Below, one piece after another: positions 1 through 12,610 of a stretch of 64,000 nucleotides of DNA (the stretch's first letter is position 1; each line of letters starts with the position of its first letter). The position numbers and the translations under genes were made by a program. The DNA is from Ananas comosus (lineage: Eukaryota; Streptophyta; Magnoliopsida; Poales; Bromeliaceae): the NCBI RefSeq assembly GCF_001540865.1, contig NC_033628.1:1674001-1738000 (forward strand), read 5' to 3'. The notes below the pieces were generated by a model. That model saw only the letters and a program-made list of their open reading frames with translations. It ran no database searches and was not told the DNA's origin.

Positions 1-1593
1 TCAGATTCACCGTCTGATCATCATAAGCTAAATTTTGTACCTTTTCTGTGAAAAAAACAACAAAATTAATATATCTACCTTTAATAAACTTGATTTATAG
101 TCGAATCACAACTTCATCAATATTCCAAGAGCATGCCCCCTTAGTCAAAAATGGCATGCTACACATAGATCCTTTGATATACACACTGTTGTCACGTATG
201 ATTAACTGTACTCTTTTGGATAGTGAGGAAGCACGTACGTTACATCGAAATAGAAGTTTGCGTGTGGATTTTTTATTGACTAATGATGTGAAATAATCTG
301 AGTATCTATGTATTATGTTTAGTTTAAACTGTCAGAAAACAGTCTCAAAAACTATAATAATATTATCGGCATGTCCTATACTTGAATATCCAAGTATATA
401 TAGACACAAATATACAGATGTAAAAGCTAGCTAGCATATATAGGCTATTACTATAATTAGTATTATTCTTTTCTTTTTAGGTTTGCTCAAAGTTAGTAAT
501 AATTTGAGTAACTTCGAAGTCCATTATTGGCGATATGAATGTTGTTTAGTTGCATATTTTTTGCTTACCTTTTAATTTAAGTTTGTGCTTCAAAATATAA
601 GAGTGCGTGTATGTAGAGCACCCTTGATGGACAAATTTTGAAAGAAACTCCTTAATCTCAACCATGGAATTAATTAATTAATTCCAAAATTTAACTTTTA
701 ATTAACTAGACCAGGATATATTTGAAATTCAAGTTACTAGCTAGCCGGATGAAGAGAGCATTATTTCCCCCCCCCCCCCCCCCCCCCTCCAAAAAAAAAT
801 GTTCATACTTGTTAAACTTTTTTTTTTTGTAAAAACATACAGAACTTATCTGAAAATGGACCATATTGAATTAGTAACAACCTTTTAAAATTTTGTATTT
901 GCTACCCAAACTTTTACTTTATTTAATTCTAAACATTCAAGAACACTTTAATTTCAGAATTTAAGCTAATTATTCACTTTAATGAACGAAAACTGCACGA
1001 AATATACTAACTAAATCTGTAAAAATAAACGACGTATTCAAATTTTAAAGTTAAAGTATTATTGACTGACTCAAATCAAATAAACTAAAAGATTAGAAAG
1101 TAGAATCAAAATTTTAAAATATTGGATAGCTAATTGAACATGGTTTATAGTTCAGATAAGTTTTGCATGTTTTACCCTTTTTTTCTCTATCGAGAAATAT
1201 CGAATCCACGACCTCTCGAGAAAGATGGTTAGAGGGAACAGAAAATTAAAAAGAAAAACAAAGGAGAACATTGAGTACATGTGTGCATTTAAATGAAAGA
1301 TGGTTAAAGGGACCAGAAAATTTAAAAGCAAAACAAAGGAGAACGTTTGAGTGCATGTGTGCATTTAAAAGTATAGAAGCATCTATGTTTATAATTTTTT
1401 AGCCGTTGGATCACCTCAAGATTCATACATCACTATTAACAATGTGTTTTGTTAGGTCTTGTTTTAGTAGTATTGTAAGGATTTTGAGACGATCTGACGA
1501 CTAACAAGTCATGAACATAAATATTTATATACATTTAAAAGCACAAGAGCTCCACTCTCTCTCTATGTATATTTATTTGTTTGGATTTTGTAC
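1..1593. other. NAC intron or 3' flank, AT-rich, no coding exon seen
   Basis: This stretch lies downstream of NAC exon 2 on the minus strand. I searched it for a third NAC exon, such as a segment continuing a DWVLCRVF-like motif, and saw none. It is AT-rich. It holds a run of 21 C (767-787) and an AT-rich dispersed repeat (about 800-1180) that recurs near 47.9 kb. It is most simply the second intron of the NAC gene, with the last exon outside the window. Confidence 0.5.
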
Positions 1594-1953
1594 CTTTGGG
1601 GGTGAGTGGGGAGTGTCGAGGCGGAACTCGTGCATGACCCAGCCGGACTTGACGCCGTTGGGAGCTCTCCCTCTGTAGAAGACCAGCGTCTTCCGCATGC
1701 CGACGACAGTGCGCGTCGATGGGTCGTGCACCTCCCGGTCCTTCCCTGTCGCCTTCCAGTACCCCGACTTGGTCGCGCGGTTCGTGCGCGACCCCGTCGC
1801 GTACTTGCGGTCGCGGAAGCTGAAGAAGTACCACTCGTTCGCGCTCAGCTTCGCCACCTCTGACAAATTAACACATTCATATCCATGCATGCATGCAGTA
1901 CTTAGCGATCGATCGTAAATCAAACTCACAACACATTCATACATACATACGTG

Positions 1954-1988
<35 letters not shown>

Positions 1989-2973
1989 GGAGAGATATGG
2001 CATAAATGGTGAATGGTGATAATATTGTTATGGATGAGATAGCCCTGCTTTATATACGTACGTAATATATGTTGTTAGATTTTCACTGTGAAAAATAATT
2101 GGAGACTAATGCTACATCTACTTCAAAAGCAACCCCAATATATATATATGTTGTTAAGAGCACTATTTATGACCTGTTTCCGACCAGATCGATCTTTTAC
2201 ATACATTTATTTCCTATATTTGACACTACGGCATGATTTTTCCATTCTCCACCATATATATATACATGCATTAGTTTTGAATTTAGTATCATACACGGGA
2301 GTAGTGCAAATTTCTTGCACCCTAGCTAGTACGGTGGAAATTTTTACACATCAATGTGATTTGTCATTCATCTGAACGCAGATACAAATTTTTCACTGCT
2401 TAATTTCGTCTAAATTATTGGTTCGTGCCTTTCAAATGAACGCTGTTGTTACCTAATAAGCAGGAACTTAATACAAACCCCTATTTGTATAGCATTTCAC
2501 ATCTAATGTTCATATCTTGCAACAAGTCTAGAAATTTAAAAAGCAAATTGATCACCGATTAACTAACTGTCACATGTATAACACTAACTCATCAATCACA
2601 TGATGGAGTAGCGTCTAAGTATATATATTTAAAATTAGTCTGAATTGGACAAAGTTGTGATAGCAGTGCTATTAGGCATGTGATCACTTCCAAACAGACA
2701 CAGGCTTGGATTTATATGGACAACATGACAAAACATTGCAGTGCTTGTAATGTAAGGAACTAATAAACTACTACAGGGATATAGATTTTAGTGTATGGTT
2801 CAACAGCTAAGGAACACATATTTGCTCATTTAAATGAATGGATCTTGGTCATGTCTCATCACCATGCATTAATAAATTGGTCATTGGTCTAGTTAAAGAC
2901 AAGGACAAATAAAGAATCCACTTTATGATTCACTGGGGCCGGGGAAACAGGACACATATAATAAAGCTAAACA

Positions 2974-3016
<43 letters not shown>

Positions 3017-4055
3017 TGCTACTATACTATTAATAGTACCAAGCGCTTGATACTATTGAGTTTTCGACCGTNTTCGACCGTTGGATGAAAGGATGTGCGG
3101 TTAGGATGATAGCGGTTCCCGGTTAAATTGATAATGGTCTCCTAGGGTTGAGTGGGTGGTTGGTTTAATAGTATAATCTAACGGGTGGAAATGATCAAAG
3201 GGTAGATCTAACGGTAGAAAACTCAATAGTACCAAGGGCTTGGTACTATCAATAGTATAGTAACTGGACTCTATATATATATATATATATATATATATCA
3301 TGAAAGAAGAGGCAAGCATGGTATAGAGCCATATATATGTAACCTATTATTCTTTTCTATATACCTTAAAAATAGCTGGTCGTAAAATAATTGTAATATA
3401 TGCTTAATTAATTATTACTAAAATGCTTATATTATCTTGTCATCTCATATTGAGTTTTGATGACATGTACATATTTACCAAAAGAAGTTGTTTCTGTGAG
3501 CTATAGTAAAGGTTATTCCACATAAATGGCTGTTGCTGTAGCTATCCAAAAAGTGAAAAAAAAAGGGGAAAGAAAAGAAAAAGAAACTAAAGAAGGAGAT
3601 CCAAAAAAGTTCTCTCTTATGGCACAACCCTATACTAATACGAAACATAAAAAAGACTTAATTAATTGAGTGTTTACAGTCATTTACATGAAGATTCAAT
3701 TTTCTCACCAAAAAAAAAGGAAAAAGAACATATTGATGAGCAACTAATTAAGAAATGCTCCAATGAACTTGAAGTTAAAACACACACACACACACACACA
3801 CAATATATGCATTTGAATAACAAAATAAGACAAAAATTAAGAGAAATAATTAATCAGAAGGATACAGCATATAGATTACTCACCAGGAAGCTCCCAAGGT
3901 TCTTTTGCATGCAAATCCACCTCTATCATTGTTGTTCCCTCAGAGATCTTCTCATTAGCCACCTTTTTGTATAGATAGTGGCAAACCAACTCCTCATCAC
4001 TTGGGTAGAACCTGAACCCAGGTGGTAGTGTAGACTCTATGTCCCTTAACCCCAT
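1594..4055 (-). CDS. NAC domain transcription factor (NAC21/22-like), 5' two exons only
   Basis: This is a plant NAC transcription factor: nuclear and DNA-binding through the NAC domain, which also dimerises. Exon 1 is 3884-4055 and starts [20 protein letters not shown]; exon 2 is 1594-1859. The junction CTTCCTG/AGGTGG restores [12 protein letters not shown], with a GTGAGT donor and CAG acceptor; exon 2 ends at an AAG/GTACAA donor after HSPPK. The 146 visible residues cover NAC subdomains A (about 10-28), B, C ([23 protein letters not shown]) and D ([25 protein letters not shown]), the whole DNA-binding unit. The variable C-terminal activation region, where some relatives carry a miR164 site, is not in the window. 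Exon 2 is far more GC-rich than exon 1 or the flanks. The intron of about 2 kb holds a micron-like MITE. Family is certain; the subgroup is judged from the MGLRDI start and domain sequence. Confidence 0.9.
1951..1988. repeat. (TA)n(GA)n microsatellite
   Basis: A compound TA then GA dinucleotide run in the NAC intron, about 90 bases upstream of the exon 2 acceptor on the transcribed strand. It matches the compound tracts that flank the micron-like MITEs elsewhere in the window, but no MITE body is attached here. Confidence 0.9.
3014..3271. mobile_element. Micron-like MITE, copy 1 (NAC intron)
   Basis: A non-coding element bounded by (TA)n tracts at 2975-3013 and from 3272. The left end (GCTACTATACTATTAATAGT) is the imperfect inverse of the right end (ACTATCAATAGTATAGTAAC). 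Just inside the ends lie TGATACTATTGAGTTTTC and GAAAACTCAATAGTACC, also inverse to each other. The element carries the family's internal GTTGGATGAAAGGATGTG and TTGAGTGGGTGGTTGG motifs. A single N at 3072 is flanked by a repeated TTCGACCGT, so about 10 bases are probably an assembly duplication. No protein is encoded. Confidence 0.75.
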
Positions 4056-4272
4056 ATCCTCACTACAATTCTCTTATGATCTCAGCTTCTAAAGATGAAA
4101 TGAACTGATTACACAAATTTTAGCAAGCCTAGCTAATTAATGGGTATTGTGAGAAATAAGGTAATTAAGGTAGAGCTAGAGGTGATAGATGCATACAAGG
4201 CACTATATTCAAAGTACTAAAAGATGAGATGTTTAGGACTCAAAGAATTGAAGCTTAAATTGAATGACTTGT

Positions 4273-4275
<3 letters not shown>

Positions 4276-4346
<71 letters not shown>
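4276..4346. repeat. (TA)n(GA)n microsatellite upstream of NAC start
   Basis: About 29 bases of AT followed by about 42 bases of GA, roughly 220-290 bases upstream of the NAC start codon. On the gene's strand this reads as a CT tract followed by a TA tract. Its location in the probable promoter or 5' UTR makes it length-variable regulatory DNA, but no function is shown. Confidence 0.9.
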
Positions 4347-4349
<3 letters not shown>

Positions 4350-4740
4350 CTTAAATTAATTGTGGCAAAATTGGTAAAGATGACCCTACTCCCTGCTGTG
4401 TAAATTCTCATCCATGTGAAGATATGCTTGTGGTTTTAGAATTTGAGAAGGGTCATTGCCACAAGAAAGTCCCAAAAAGACCATATTGGACATTTGCATT
4501 AATCTAGGAAGAGTTGGGACATAGTGAAATGTTAAGTCATTAATTATTTTAAGGTTGTTAAAAATGTGGGGTGATGGTGACAAATTCAATGGGATGTTCC
4601 AATAGAGTTACCTAGGAAATTTGTGTCTATGGATAAATAAATATGTTATATTGTGGGAGAAAACACCATCTGGGGTCAAAAACATTCACACTACTCCATA
4701 GATTAGATAAAGATTATATATATATATATATATATATATA

Positions 4741-5018
4741 GTAAGGCTACTATACTATTATGAGTATTGGAGCCCTCGTATATATATAGACTAGGCTGCA
4801 ATACTATTAATAGTACAAATAACTTGGTGCTATTAAGTTTTCTACTATTGGATTAAAATGTGTGCAGTTAGGATGATGTGAGCCCCTTAGGTTTGAGTGG
4901 GTGGTTAATTAGTTGAAAAGTATAATCGAACGGATAAAAATGATAATTAAAGAGGTAAATCTAACGGCAGAAAACTTGATAGCACCAAATGCTTCGTGCT
5001 AGCATCCCAGCCGGACTC
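4741..5018. mobile_element. Micron-like MITE, copy 2, with a nested or fused end
   Basis: Flanked by (TA)n on both sides (4712-4740 and from 5019). It carries the same end and internal motifs as copy 1 (AATACTATTAATAGTAC, GTTTGAGTGGGTGGTTAA, CAGCCGGACTC). The first 40 bases are an extra left end with a different subterminal variant (TATTATGAGTATTGGAGCC, as in the copy at 54.2 kb), so two elements are fused or nested here. Confidence 0.7.
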
Positions 5019-5639
5019 TATATATATATATATATATATTGACAAAGTGAGAACAGATGTATGCTTGTGTTTTTAGGCACTTGGGAACAATCTCAAAGCT
5101 ATTAGTTAAAAATATATAGTTGGGGCCCACAAAATCAAAAATCTTTTGAGGAAACTTTGGGGAAAGATGTATGGAATTGTAAAAGGAGACAGTTATGAAT
5201 CTGTTTGTGTTTTTTTTTGGATCTTTTGCTCATAATTTTCGATAATAATTTATGCGGGTTTCCGAATCCGTATGAAGCTCTTTTGGTGCTTTTCGTTTCG
5301 GCATAACTGTATGGAAAAGCACCATACTTTTTCTTGAAAAATAGAACGAAATTAAAGCTTGTTATTGTATCTACAAAATGAGGTTTAAAATGGAAAGTTC
5401 ATCTTTTGAGATTCAAAAAATTCATCTAAAACAACTGTTAGACATGTTGTGGCAAATAAGCGCTTAACTATATATGCTTGTTAATTAGAACAAATTTAAC
5501 TGCATGTAATTAAGCTTATGAAGATTCAAAATGAAAGGCATGTTTAGTTAGAAAGTCTAGGGCCTAGTATGCCATGAGTATCGGAATGTTTATCTTGTCG
5601 GATAGTTGACGCTAATCATTAATCCTGAAAATTCGAACG

Positions 5640-5904
5640 GTTAGAAATACACAATTAATTCATTTAAAACGTACAACTCCTACAGATCTCGATTGTGACT
5701 TGGTTCAATCAGCCTTACACTACTTCAAACATAACTCGATCCAATCCGACCTCTCACCATTTCAAANGACTTGGTTCAATCAGCCTTACACTACTTCAAA
5801 CATAACTCGATCCAATCCGACCTCTCACCATTTCAAACGTGACTCGGCCCAATCCGACCTCCCGCCACAAGGCAAAATGCTGGTCTTTTTAGGCCAACAT
5901 ATCT
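5640..5904 (+). mobile_element. LTR-like dispersed repeat fragment, copy A
   Basis: Begins GTTAGAAATACACAATTAAT and contains near-tandem units resembling CATTTCAAACGTGACTCGGC. The same series occurs in inverse orientation at 52717-52911, and a short related piece (GATCTCAGTTGTGACT) lies near 48870. No long ORF, primer-binding site or polymerase gene was found, so the retrotransposon assignment is by texture only. Bases 5697-5766 and 5768-5837 are identical around a single N (see findings). Confidence 0.5.
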
Positions 5905-6520
5905 TCCATTGTAACAGCTCAATCAACGGAAACTTCGATTCATATTCGAGTTATGGAAACTTCGATTCTAATTCACTTCGATCTAAAGTGGAAGGAGAAT
6001 TGTTTAACCTCCTCATCATCATGAATCTGGTTAAATTCAAGAGTGAAATCTCACTTCAAGTTGGAATATACACATTATCGAAAGTAATATTACTGAAACA
6101 GTATAATTAATGTTTGTTCGCCTACTTGTTTCTATTGTAAAACGGAAGCTTTAAATTAATTAGTACTTTTAATTTTTAAACGATTAAAACTATACTTATG
6201 TTTTCCATTCACAGCAGAAACTCTCTAATTGAAAACAGAAGTAGAGACTAGAGAAGTTAATACTTACTGAATAGATCCAATCATTGGTTTCCAAAACCTA
6301 TTAGTAATATTGAAGAAGGAGCATTCCTATATATTGACCACATGAACAATAATTTAGATAACAATAAAATTGGATGACTACTAAATTGGTTAATATGAGC
6401 TAAGGCCTATTCTTCACTTTTTGGGGAAACCTTAATTTGCTTCCCCGTCATTTAGCACATTTTTTCTTTACCACTTTTTGATTCAAAAAGTTGTACTAAC
6501 TATCCTATAGTTTTTTTATC

Positions 6521-6678
6521 GACCGTCCCTAGAGCAAGTGGCAAAAGGTTTGGTGGTTGGTATTCGAGACCCAAGTTCGAATCCTATTTGATTCACATTT
6601 CTAGCTAAGTTTATTTTTAAATGAAATAAACGAAGCGGGTAGCGTGCTACCTATCTCTCTCTCTCTCTCAAAAAAAAA
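6521..6678 (+). mobile_element. tRNA-derived SINE, copy 1
   Basis: The element starts GACCGTCCCTAGAGCAAGTG. It has an A-box-like TAGAGCAAGTGG (6530-6541) and a B-box AGTTCGAATCC (6574-6584), the internal RNA polymerase III promoter pair of tRNA-derived SINEs. The body ends in the near-palindrome GGTAGCGTGCTACC, followed by (CT)n and an A-run. Two further copies with the same order of parts lie at 7536 and 52468. It encodes no protein and would depend on LINE machinery to move. Confidence 0.8.
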
Positions 6679-7535
6679 TATCATTAAATAGGTTAGCAAA
6701 GTAATTTTTTTTAAACTGTAAGATAGTACCATATTTAACGATAGATATTTACAGTAAAAACATACTAAACTACAAGATAGTTAATTGCAGCATTTTGAAC
6801 TATATGGTGACAAAGTGAAAATAGCCTAAACCACAACGGGGTAAATGGAAGTTTATCTTCTCCTTTTTCCTTTCTTTTTTATGTAATTCTTCTTGGTGTT
6901 GCAATTTGTTAGGATATAATTATAAATGCGTAGTATAGTTAGAGATGCAGGCAAGCATCTTGTTTGGTTCGATATTGTAGAAAGCGCTAGAACTATAAAT
7001 ACTTTATTTCGTTGCATACAGTTAAGAAGTGTATCATGAATTTCTACCATTTTATACATAGGATGGAGTGATTATCCCTATGTAGTAAAGGAAAAGAAAA
7101 ACTTTATTTTATTATTATTAGAGATCAGGTAAATTTACATTTGTTTAAAATTACTCTCTTTAAGTGCTTCAGTTGGAATTGCTGCTAATTTGTGCATATT
7201 CAACTGCTGCAGTTGAGACTCGTGCAATTGCAACCTCGTAAATATCCCCCCTCTTTTCACATCTCAACTGCAGCAGCTGAATTTAAATGTATTAAACTAA
7301 ATATCGAGTTTGGATCTACATGCAGTTGTAACTGCAGTACAATTGCAACTACGCACAAACAAACAGTCGTAAAAGAATAAACATATAGTAAAATATATAT
7401 ATATAATTCAGATACTCAGAGACTGTTATTACATTCCATGTAATGGAAAATTTCAAATGCCCAAAAAACTTAGATTTCTATTACGTAGTATATACAAATC
7501 CTCTTATTTCCTTGTTAAGTTTCTACGCCGTTACC

Positions 7536-7696
7536 GACCGTTCCTAGCGCAAGTGGCAAAAAGTTTGATGGTTGATATCCGAGATCCCAAGTTCGAATCC
7601 TAGTTAATTCACATTTTCAATTAAGTTTATCTTTAAATGAAATAAATGAAGCGGGTAGCATGTATACTACCTATCTCATTTTTTTTTAAAAAAAAA
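7536..7696 (+). mobile_element. tRNA-derived SINE, copy 2
   Basis: Starts GACCGTTCCTAGCGCAAGTG and carries the A box TAGCGCAAGTGG and B box AGTTCGAATCC. The GCGGGTAGCATGTATACTAC end is an expanded version of the terminal palindrome. A probable decayed target duplication flanks it: AAGTTTCTACGCCGTT from 7517 and AAGTTTCTGCACTGTT from 7695. The 3' (CT)n has decayed to CTCATTTT. Confidence 0.75.
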
Positions 7697-9617
7697 GTTT
7701 CTGCACTGTTTTGGAATTAAAAAAAGAAAAAAAGGCAAAAAAAAAAAATGGTGGGGAAGTTTAAGTCAGCAGAACAAATACGGCGAATTTAATGCTCTTG
7801 TCGCTATTCCAATGAAATAATTTGATGACACAGGATAAGAGAATATTAGACAACGATCTAAATGCTACCCTGATTGGGACCAATAAACATCAAATAATAG
7901 AGCTTCAGCTTTCAGATTGAAGCTTCATCATTTACATTTTACATGTGAAGTACCTATAATAATAAATTAGTACATAACCTCATTAAATTGGGAAATTAAC
8001 ATAAGCAACGCTACCTGTATGTCTATATCATAAGTGTAAATCTTACACCATACACTTGTAAAACTATAGATTGTTTTACTTAATCGTATCAATTTCTATT
8101 TTTACTAAAAATTCACAGAATATTTTAAACCCTTGGAAGGTGTTTATCTCTTATATAGAGTGTACAAGTGGTACTTTTCAATTAAGGTATTAGGTTTGGG
8201 TAGAGTTCATTGTATTTGTCTCCATAATCAACTCACTAATCTCTCTTCTAAAGCAATAATAATGTGTCAAAATTAATTTATAGCAATATCGTCAACTAAT
8301 TAAAGGATATGAAAATCTTAAAAAGAAAAGAAGAACAGGAACGCAACTTATTTGCACGTTTAGTGTCTAAAAGATTGTTTGGTTCTGCTTTAGAATGTGA
8401 TATTATTTGGTGAAGTATATATGTTTCTTAAAACGTGCTGTCCAAAGAAGCATACATCAAAAGTCTACTTTGAATCTTCCTTCAGCACGACTATATTTTT
8501 AGCTGCGAAAATACATATCATATATATTTTTTTTTATTGATAAATGCTTTTATTATATATATGACTTAACCGAAAGCTAAAAACAGAAGTAAAAGTAGAA
8601 CCAAAAGCTGCAAAATTTCATCGTACAACCTAATCATGTGAAAGGCGCTTCGTTTGAATAGACGTGGTGCAGTTGAACAATTATCATCATAGCTAGAACA
8701 TCAGGGGAATGTTTTGGTCCCCATATGATGCAATTAAATCACTCCGAATTAATAAGTGTGATGCAAGAAACTCACTTCGAAATTAATTTCACCAAACTCA
8801 ATAATTAGATTGTAAGAGTTAGACAATTGTGTCCCCATGAAAAGCCTCCTTGGTTTTGTGTGTAGCAAATCAACCCCACAAATTTAGGGGGTGAGGTGCT
8901 TTGCTTAGTAGAGCCCTAGCACATGGATGTACAACCCCGTAAGTGGAAATAAATGCAATAATTTAACTCTATGATTGAGAATCTAGGGTTTCTCCATCCT
9001 AATAGGAGGTTTAGAGGTTAAAACTTTGTACAAAGAGTAACGGCTCCTTCCAACCCTTCCCCCTTAGTTTCTTCCAGGAACAGCTTTTCTCTTCTCGCTT
9101 AAAACTGCCGCCGACAAACTCGCCAAAAAAAACACACACACACATTTTTAACATTTATAATATTTTTACAAAGGCGAGAAACTTGAACGCGTATTGGTCA
9201 TGATCTGAATACGATACGATCTACGCGGTGGGCCATCAGATGGTGATTGCGATGGAAAAACAACTAATGATTGAATTTGCTTCGCTTCGTACATTTCCTC
9301 GTCCCTGAAACCCTCCCAAAAATAAAGAATGAATGAAAGAAAAAAAAAAAAAAGAAGTAAAAAAAGAGGAAGCCATTAAGTCATGCAAACTTAAATGTAA
9401 ACAGTGGACAAGTAGTAATATCAATATGAAAGGTGTAATATGGTAATGTCATATGGCATCATCATGTGACAAAAATATGAAACTTGTGATTGGCTCTACA
9501 CTACCTTTTAGAAACAAAGGGACAAGCATGAGGGAATTAAGTGAACAGAGAGTTTTTTTGTTCCCTTCTCAATAGTGGGGACAACCCCTCTCCAACAACT
9601 ATTAAGGGATCATTTGC

Positions 9618-9649
<32 letters not shown>

Positions 9650-12404
9650 GTTAAATGTGTCCTCTAAACTAAATCACTGGTCTTCTCAAGGTGTTCAAGT
9701 TTTTAAATGCAAGTTTCTCATTGATTTAAAATTCTATAACAAACCGTAATAGTCGGTCATACGACAAATATAGATACATCACTGATGCTGTGTTAGCCAT
9801 GTCATAAGTCATAACTTGCTGAGGTGTGTCTTAATTTTGTTTATTTAAGAAACATATGAATACGTGCTCGAATGGCGCACAGTTATGTATAACATGTCAC
9901 ATACTCGAAGCCAAAATCCATATACTCACAAAATTTGTGGAGAATGATGGCATGTAATGTAATGGCTACTGAAGTTGAGATGTTGAGAGAAACTTGTGAG
10001 CAGGAAAAATTAATGCAGTAGATTGATATTGAATGGAACAAAGAAGTTTCTGTATTTTGCGGTACGATTTAGTCTTGTTTTTCTGATAAGTACAAAGAAG
10101 TAGCAACACAAGAATTATTAAGCAACAGCAACAATGACGATGATGATGACTAATCACGGCAAATAACATCTTCAATTACGTAACTAAACTATCATATTTT
10201 ACATATATATATATATATATCAAGTTGATTAAATGATTAAATGGCTAAATTGGAAATATTCTATTAGACTTTCGCATTAAGCTCTTAAATCAACTAAAAG
10301 ATTCAATACAAAGTAACCATCACTAAGAAAACATATTAGCTATGATAAACTTATCCTCGGCGAAATCAAATCTCCAATGTAAACGAATATTACATGAATA
10401 TTCTCATCCAAGAAACATAGCTGGCAATCTGAACTGATTACTTGGCCTCCCTTGAGGATGAACCTTGATTAAAAAAGTTATAAATAAACAAACTAATTAT
10501 CGAGCTAATATCATATTGTTATGTCACTACACTTGGCCAACTCTATAATCACCGAGGAAATTACCAATAACTGGTTTGCTCATTTAGCCATAAATTAAAC
10601 AATATAAGAGTACATGGCATGCTACTTAAAAGTGCAAAAAAGCAACAGAGAACACTGGTCCACAAGTAAATTTTTTTTAATATAATCATTAACACGAAAT
10701 GGTGTCATTCTCGAGACTATGATAGGTGACGGAATTCGAATTAAAGAAAGATAAATAATATTAGAGAGTTTGGAATCTTATTCAGTAATAGAGAACTTAT
10801 CGATAACTTAAGGGGTTGGGGAAAAGGTTGTCTACAAGCATTGTTTAGGTTGAAAGAAAAAACGAACTGGAAAGCGATGCGTGACATGCTAAGAAAACTC
10901 GAGAGATTATTGCCTAGTAAAAAAATACAGCATCAGTGTTTACCTAACAGAGTATCATGCGAGGGTGATTATATTGAGGTCACGGGTCCGATTTCGTTAA
11001 TCTATGTTAAGAAATGACATGTCAGGAACATTCATGCACAGTAGTACTCACTGGCGAATGCTTGTTAAATGACAAGAAACCAATTTGATATAAAAATATA
11101 TAAATAACAGAGAAATCGAGAGAAAGATTATGTCATAAGTAAGATGACAAAGCAAGGGATTTCATGACATAAGAGAGGATTTAATACTTCAAATGGTGTA
11201 CTTAAGTCAGATCAAGCCCTCTATAATGATTGAAGAGGGTAAGATCCAATAGATGTGTTCTTAATTGAATTTAAGAATGCTAATAGAGATGAAGTAGCAA
11301 TTAAAAAGGGACAAGTGTTTAACATACTCTCTCCTACCAACCTTTCAATCTTGGGCGCAGGCGAACTGGGCCGCGGCTCACGGGCACGATTTCAATGCCC
11401 CACACGGAACGAGTGATTCCAATCTGACAAATCACTAATTGATCATTGAGTAAAATGGAAGAGAAAACAGGCAAACAAAGTGTTACAATGAAAAAGATAT
11501 TAGACTGGTAAAAAAAAAAAAAACAAGGATGAGTGATAGCGGCCACATGTGGATTGTAGCCATCAAGATAATGTAAGATTGCTATAGGAACAGGAAGATT
11601 AAAACCGACACCCGCGTACCATAGTCTTGTTGAAATAGTTGCAACTTGATACCTTTCATAATAAAACCAAACAGTAAACAAATACTGCTATATGCATATC
11701 AGAAGGTACATCAAAAGAGTTTTAATGAGTCCAATGTTATACAAATGACATTAATAAATGGTTTAGCTTTGAGATTTCAAATATGAAAGCTGATAGAACA
11801 TCAAGTCTAAAATGCTTAGTTAATTACTATCACGACTACAATGCTGACATATCAAAAGCACATAGGATTATCTTTTTAGATACATGTAACGATACTCTAA
11901 ATTAAACAAGTATTGTTACAGACACACACTTTTGTTGGTGGTGAAAACGAACAAACATTGTTATACCCACAGTTCCAGTTCAAATAATAGGATACATGAG
12001 GTTAGCAAGTGGGTGTCGCGACAGTGACTTGCGTATCAAATTGTACATTTCAAGGCAGGATGAGCTCGACAAATTTTAAGGAGCCAGTGCTTCACTAAAA
12101 CAGTTAGTTGATAAGCTGTAGCGAGATTATGATTAAAAGAAAAAAAACAAATGGTAGGCATAATTTCGACATCATCTTAACAGGCAAAGACCTATAAAAG
12201 CATCAGACAGTTTAATGAAGTGGAAAGATTCTCTGCAATCCAGACACTGAAATGATTGATGGGTTACAATCAGCTTCTTTCATGTGTATGTGTATTTACT
12301 AATGAGAAAAGTAACTCAGAAAATGGAGATTAGAGAATAACATACCATATCTTGTCAATGTATGGCGCAGGGAAATCACTATATGATTTCTTTTCAGTAA
12401 CAAA

Positions 12405-12610
12405 ATTAGGGCACAGTATTGGTGTTTAAGCATCTCATCAATAATGAATCTAAGAGAAGGTGCCTGGTATTGAATCTTGTATTTGTTAAGCTCCATGCGA
12501 GTTTCTTTGTGGAATATTTCGACGATGAATCAACAGCTTCTGCACAAACGATTAGGGCAGAACTGCCCCTGCTTGTTTTAATGGTTTCATTAGCCATTGG
12601 CCGCTTAGTG
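12405..12610 (-). pseudogene. Possible decayed SNU13/NHP2L1 (L7Ae) fragment
   Basis: Read on the minus strand, this gives ANETIKTSRGSSALIVCAEA, resembling the L7Ae-family signature [24 protein letters not shown] of the 15.5K/SNU13 snRNP protein. About 30 residues on, the likeness continues in another frame (EIFHKETRMELNKYK against EILLHLPLLAEDKNV). There is no intact start, frame or C-terminus. If real it is a short, frameshifted remnant; a chance resemblance is possible because the match is short. Confidence 0.35.

Noticed and set aside
1..40. Possible NAC third exon after a TTTTTTTCACAG acceptor on the minus strand near position 50
   Set aside because: The following sequence does not read like a NAC C-terminus and meets stops; acceptor-like signals are frequent in T-rich DNA.
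1606..1918. Plus-strand and alternate minus-strand ORFs over the NAC exon
   Set aside because: These are shadows of the GC-rich NAC exon 2 in other frames; only the minus frame with WKATGKD is conserved.
4217..4411. Minus-strand ORF rich in SLSLSLSL and YIYIYIYI
   Set aside because: Translation of a GA/TA microsatellite.
5700..6110. Plus-strand ORF of 136 codons containing an unknown residue
   Set aside because: It runs across the single N and through the 70-base assembly duplication inside an LTR-like repeat; no family match.
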